Part shown: piece by piece, positions 61,730 to 64,000 of the stretch
Layout: each line of letters begins with the position of its first letter
How positions within the stretch are numbered: the first letter of the stretch is position 1
Source of the DNA: Psychroflexus sediminis
GTDB lineage: Bacteria; Bacteroidota; Bacteroidia; Flavobacteriales; Flavobacteriaceae
Reading direction: 5' to 3'
NCBI RefSeq assembly: GCF_900099815.1
Contig: NZ_FNCW01000007.1
Span: forward strand, 62,001-126,000
DNA length: 64,000 nucleotides
Notes under the pieces: model-generated
What the model was told of the DNA's origin: nothing
The model's input: the letters and a program-made list of their open reading frames with translations, nothing else
Database searches by the model: none
Position numbers and translations under genes: made by a program

Positions 61730-62257
61730 TTATGATAATTGTCTTTTGAATCGATTAAGACTGTTGGATACACTTGCATCGAATTGAAGGTCTTTCAATC
61801 TGAGTATAAATCCGCCAAGTATAGATTCATCTACTTGGTTTGTCAGATTTGCTTTGTATCCAGTAATTTCTTTAATTTTTGTTTGAACTTTTTCCTCCAA
61901 GTCTTTTGTCATTTTCACTGCAGTAACTACAGTAGCGGATTGGATATGATGCTTTGTGTTATAGAGTTCAATATACTGTTCTGAGACATGCATCAACAGT
62001 TCAACGCGGTTGTTTGCAGCAAGTGTTTTGATCAGTTTTTTGACCAGAGTCTCAACCTCATCAAAAACCTCTAAAAGCACAGTCTCTTTTTTGCTTACTT
62101 CTATCAATGGGCTAGTAAGCATCAGTTTAAGATCTTTATTATTGGAAATGGTAGAAAGAATAGAATTAAAGTTTTCCAAAACCTTATCTTCCAACTTCTC
62201 ATCTTGAGCCAACTCTATAATGGCTTTCGCGTACCTTTTTCCTGCTCTACTTCCCAT
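61730..62257 (-). CDS. atpH: ATP synthase delta subunit
   Basis: This OSCP/delta stator subunit caps the F1 head. The N-terminus (MGSRAGKRYAKAIIELAQDE) carries the family pattern of basic residues and helices. The end (YKANLTNQVDESILGGFILRLKDLQFDASVSNSLNRFKRQL) is the delta signature. The length is 175 residues. It lies 8 bp after atpF and 41 bp before atpA. Confidence 0.96.
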   Translation of the reverse strand: MGSRAGKRYAKAIIELAQDEKLEDKVLENFNSILSTISNNKDLKLMLTSPLIEVSKKETVLLEVFDEVETLVKKLIKTLAANNRVELLMHVSEQYIELYNTKHHIQSATVVTAVKMTKDLEEKVQTKIKEITGYKANLTNQVDESILGGFILRLKDLQFDASVSNSLNRFKRQLS

Positions 62258-62265
62258 GTATCTTG

Positions 62266-62760
62266 TTAGTTAAGTTTAACGTCATCAAGCATTTTGTTGA
62301 CCAAAGTCATTTGCTCATCTTTATCATCCAGCTGTTTCTTGACTACAGTTTCGGCGATTTGAACAGATAATTCGGCAACCTGAGATTTGATTTCCGCTAA
62401 AGCGGTTTTCTTTTCATTTTGAATAGCAGCTTGTGCCTTTTCGAGAATCTGTTCAGCTTTTTCATTGGCTTCTTCAGTCGCTTCAGCCATGATTTTTTTC
62501 TTCATCTGTTGAGCTTCTTTGAGCATTTCATCTCTTTCGGCTCTGGCCTGTTGAAGCATTTTTTCATTATCCGCTTTCAAGTTGGCCATTTCTTCTTTGG
62601 CTTTTTCAGCAGAAGCTAAAGCCTCATTAATCGAAGCTTCTCTTTCACCAACAGCTTTCATGACAGGTTTCCAGGCAAACTTTGTCAACAAGAATATAAG
62701 AATAATCATGACAACAACTTGCCATACAAATAATCCGTATTCAGGAGTAATTAAATCCAT
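62266..62760 (-). CDS. atpF: ATP synthase B subunit
   Basis: This is the peripheral stalk. One N-terminal membrane helix (YGLFVWQVVVMIILIFLLTKFAWKPVM, residues 8-33) is followed by a long Glu/Lys/Ala-rich helix to residue 164. The length is normal. It is 79 bp downstream of atpE, and the gap holds a hairpin with a terminator-like form. Confidence 0.97.
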   Translation of the reverse strand: MDLITPEYGLFVWQVVVMIILIFLLTKFAWKPVMKAVGEREASINEALASAEKAKEEMANLKADNEKMLQQARAERDEMLKEAQQMKKKIMAEATEEANEKAEQILEKAQAAIQNEKKTALAEIKSQVAELSVQIAETVVKKQLDDKDEQMTLVNKMLDDVKLN

Positions 62761-62793
62761 ATATGATAACTATTTAATTTGATTCTAAAAAAT

Positions 62794-62832
62794 AAAACCC
62801 TCACCCAACCAACCGTTGATCGTGAGGGTTTT
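62794..62832 (-). terminator. Internal terminator-like hairpin between atpE and atpF
   Basis: AAAACCCTCAC (62794-62804) and GTGAGGGTTTT (62822-62832) form a perfect 11-bp stem with a 17-base loop. On the minus strand it is followed by ATTTTTT. It sits between atpE and atpF, where transcription must partly go on. It could end part of the transcripts or stabilise the atpE 3' end, raising c-subunit output. Confidence 0.72.
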
Positions 62833-62839
62833 CATCATT

Positions 62840-63076
<237 letters not shown>

Positions 63077-63089
63077 TTAAAAATTAAAG

Positions 63090-64000
63090 TTAATGATGTT
63101 CATGTTCTTGTACCGCCATCCCAATAAACAAGGCTGACAGCATGGTAAATATAAAGGCCTGCAAAAATGCAACTAATAATTCTAAAACTGTAATAAATAA
63201 AGCAAAAGGAACCGATATAGCGGCTACACCTGCAGTCTCTAATATAAAAATCAGTCCGATTAAACTCAAAATAATAATGTGACCCGCTGTTATGTTCGCA
63301 AACAAACGAATCATAAGTGCAATAGGCTTTATGAATACCCCCAGTATCTCTACTATTGCCAGAATTGGTTTTACAAATGTCGGAATGCCTGGCATCCAGA
63401 ATACGTGTTGCCAGTAATCCTTATTAGCGTTAACCAGAATAAGAGCTAAGGTAAATAATCCCAAAGCTACCGTAATTGAAATATTACCGGTCACATTCGC
63501 TGCTCCTGGCAGTAAACCCATCAGGTTGGCAATCCAGATAAAGAAAAAGACCGTTAGCAAAAACGGCATGAATTTCATATATTTCTTTTCCCCTATTTGC
63601 GGTTTTGCAATTTCGTCTCTTACAAAAACAACCAGGGTTTCCAATATGTTTGTAAATCCTTTAGGCGCTTTCTTTGATTTCCTGTAATGTTTCGCCAGAC
63701 CCATAAAAAGAATAATCATCAAAATTGAGGTCAGCAGCATTGACGCTACATTCTTGGTAATGGAAATATCAAAAGGGCTATTGGCATTTAAAGCAACATG
63801 CTCTTCTTCATTATATTCCAACTCCGTTTCGCCTTCATTTAAGACAAAAATCTTTTCATGATAATTTACAAATTTCTGCCCCCCGGCTTCTACGACATGC
63901 TCACCTTCCACATCGTGATGAAATGCACTTGACATAAATGATACTACACCTTCATCTGTCCATAAAATAACGGGTAATGGAATTGTGAAAGAATCCTCTC
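63090..64000 (-). CDS. atpB: ATP synthase a subunit (partial, 5' end beyond the window)
   Basis: This is the F0 stator channel protein with about five to six membrane helices. The essential Arg is in ALMIRLFANITAGH near residue 225 of the visible frame. The first ATG here (63935) is not the start. The frame is open to the window edge, and the upstream codons read DSFTIPLPVILWTDEGVVSFM, the usual extracytoplasmic N-terminal region of Bacteroidota a subunits. The true start lies right of position 64000. It is the first visible gene of the atpBEFHAG run. Confidence 0.95.
   Translation of the reverse strand, partial: EDSFTIPLPVILWTDEGVVSFMSSAFHHDVEGEHVVEAGGQKFVNYHEKIFVLNEGETELEYNEEEHVALNANSPFDISITKNVASMLLTSILMIILFMGLAKHYRKSKKAPKGFTNILETLVVFVRDEIAKPQIGEKKYMKFMPFLLTVFFFIWIANLMGLLPGAANVTGNISITVALGLFTLALILVNANKDYWQHVFWMPGIPTFVKPILAIVEILGVFIKPIALMIRLFANITAGHIIILSLIGLIFILETAGVAAISVPFALFITVLELLVAFLQAFIFTMLSALFIGMAVQEHEHH

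Overview
The window is a stretch of a Flavobacteriaceae (Bacteroidota) chromosome, probably marine. The evidence is a PorP/SprF-type type IX secretion protein, CarboxypepD_reg-plug TonB receptors, GLPGLI proteins, DUF4292 and DUF5689 lipoproteins, the moxR-bat operon, an ATP synthase operon with no atpDC after atpG, TAnnTTTG promoter boxes and few Shine-Dalgarno sequences. The genus cannot be read from the sequence. Both ends cut genes: bamA on the left and atpB on the right.

Layout. 1-4.6 kb: envelope assembly (bamA, two OmpH/Skp chaperones), murI and a PorP/SprF protein. 4.8-13.6 kb: housekeeping genes (Nfu-type Fe-S scaffold, lpxB, yicC-gmk-nadD, gpsA, an EamA transporter, pheS, cvpA). 13.6-16.2 kb: a beta-carbonic anhydrase and SulP transporter operon preceded by a perfect 23-bp palindrome. 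16.2-25.4 kb: the moxR-DUF58-batA/B/C/D/E operon. 25.5-32.5 kb: an envelope operon (flippase, dut, sugar nucleotidyltransferase, TPR protein, DUF4292 lipoprotein, EnvC-like protein). 32.6 kb: a DUF6544-like gene remnant. 32.9-38.5 kb: a TonB receptor with a DUF5689 lipoprotein and a divergent lipoprotein nuclease. 38.8 kb: tRNA-Arg(CCT).

38.9-46.6 kb is the accessory part. It holds a TonB-type receptor, two tandem GLPGLI proteins and a tiny secreted four-cysteine peptide resembling NVEALA peptides, all in one orientation. Next come an intergenic region with a likely structured RNA ending in a C(UUCG)G terminator, tadA, a GxxExxY (PD-(D/E)xK-like) gene bordered by palindromic repeat elements, and a TonB gene between repeat copies. 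46.6-50.3 kb: dxs, a phosphoesterase and an AlbA_2-domain protein. 50.4-57.7 kb: two large TonB receptors with a shared 5' leader module, one followed by a four-repeat lipoprotein. 57.8-64 kb: an M23 peptidase lipoprotein and atpG-A-H-F-E-B on the minus strand.

The best candidates for something undescribed are the peptide/GLPGLI/TonB-receptor locus, the adjacent structured RNA, and the GxxExxY gene with its repeats. All identifications come from reading motifs and translations; no database search was run.
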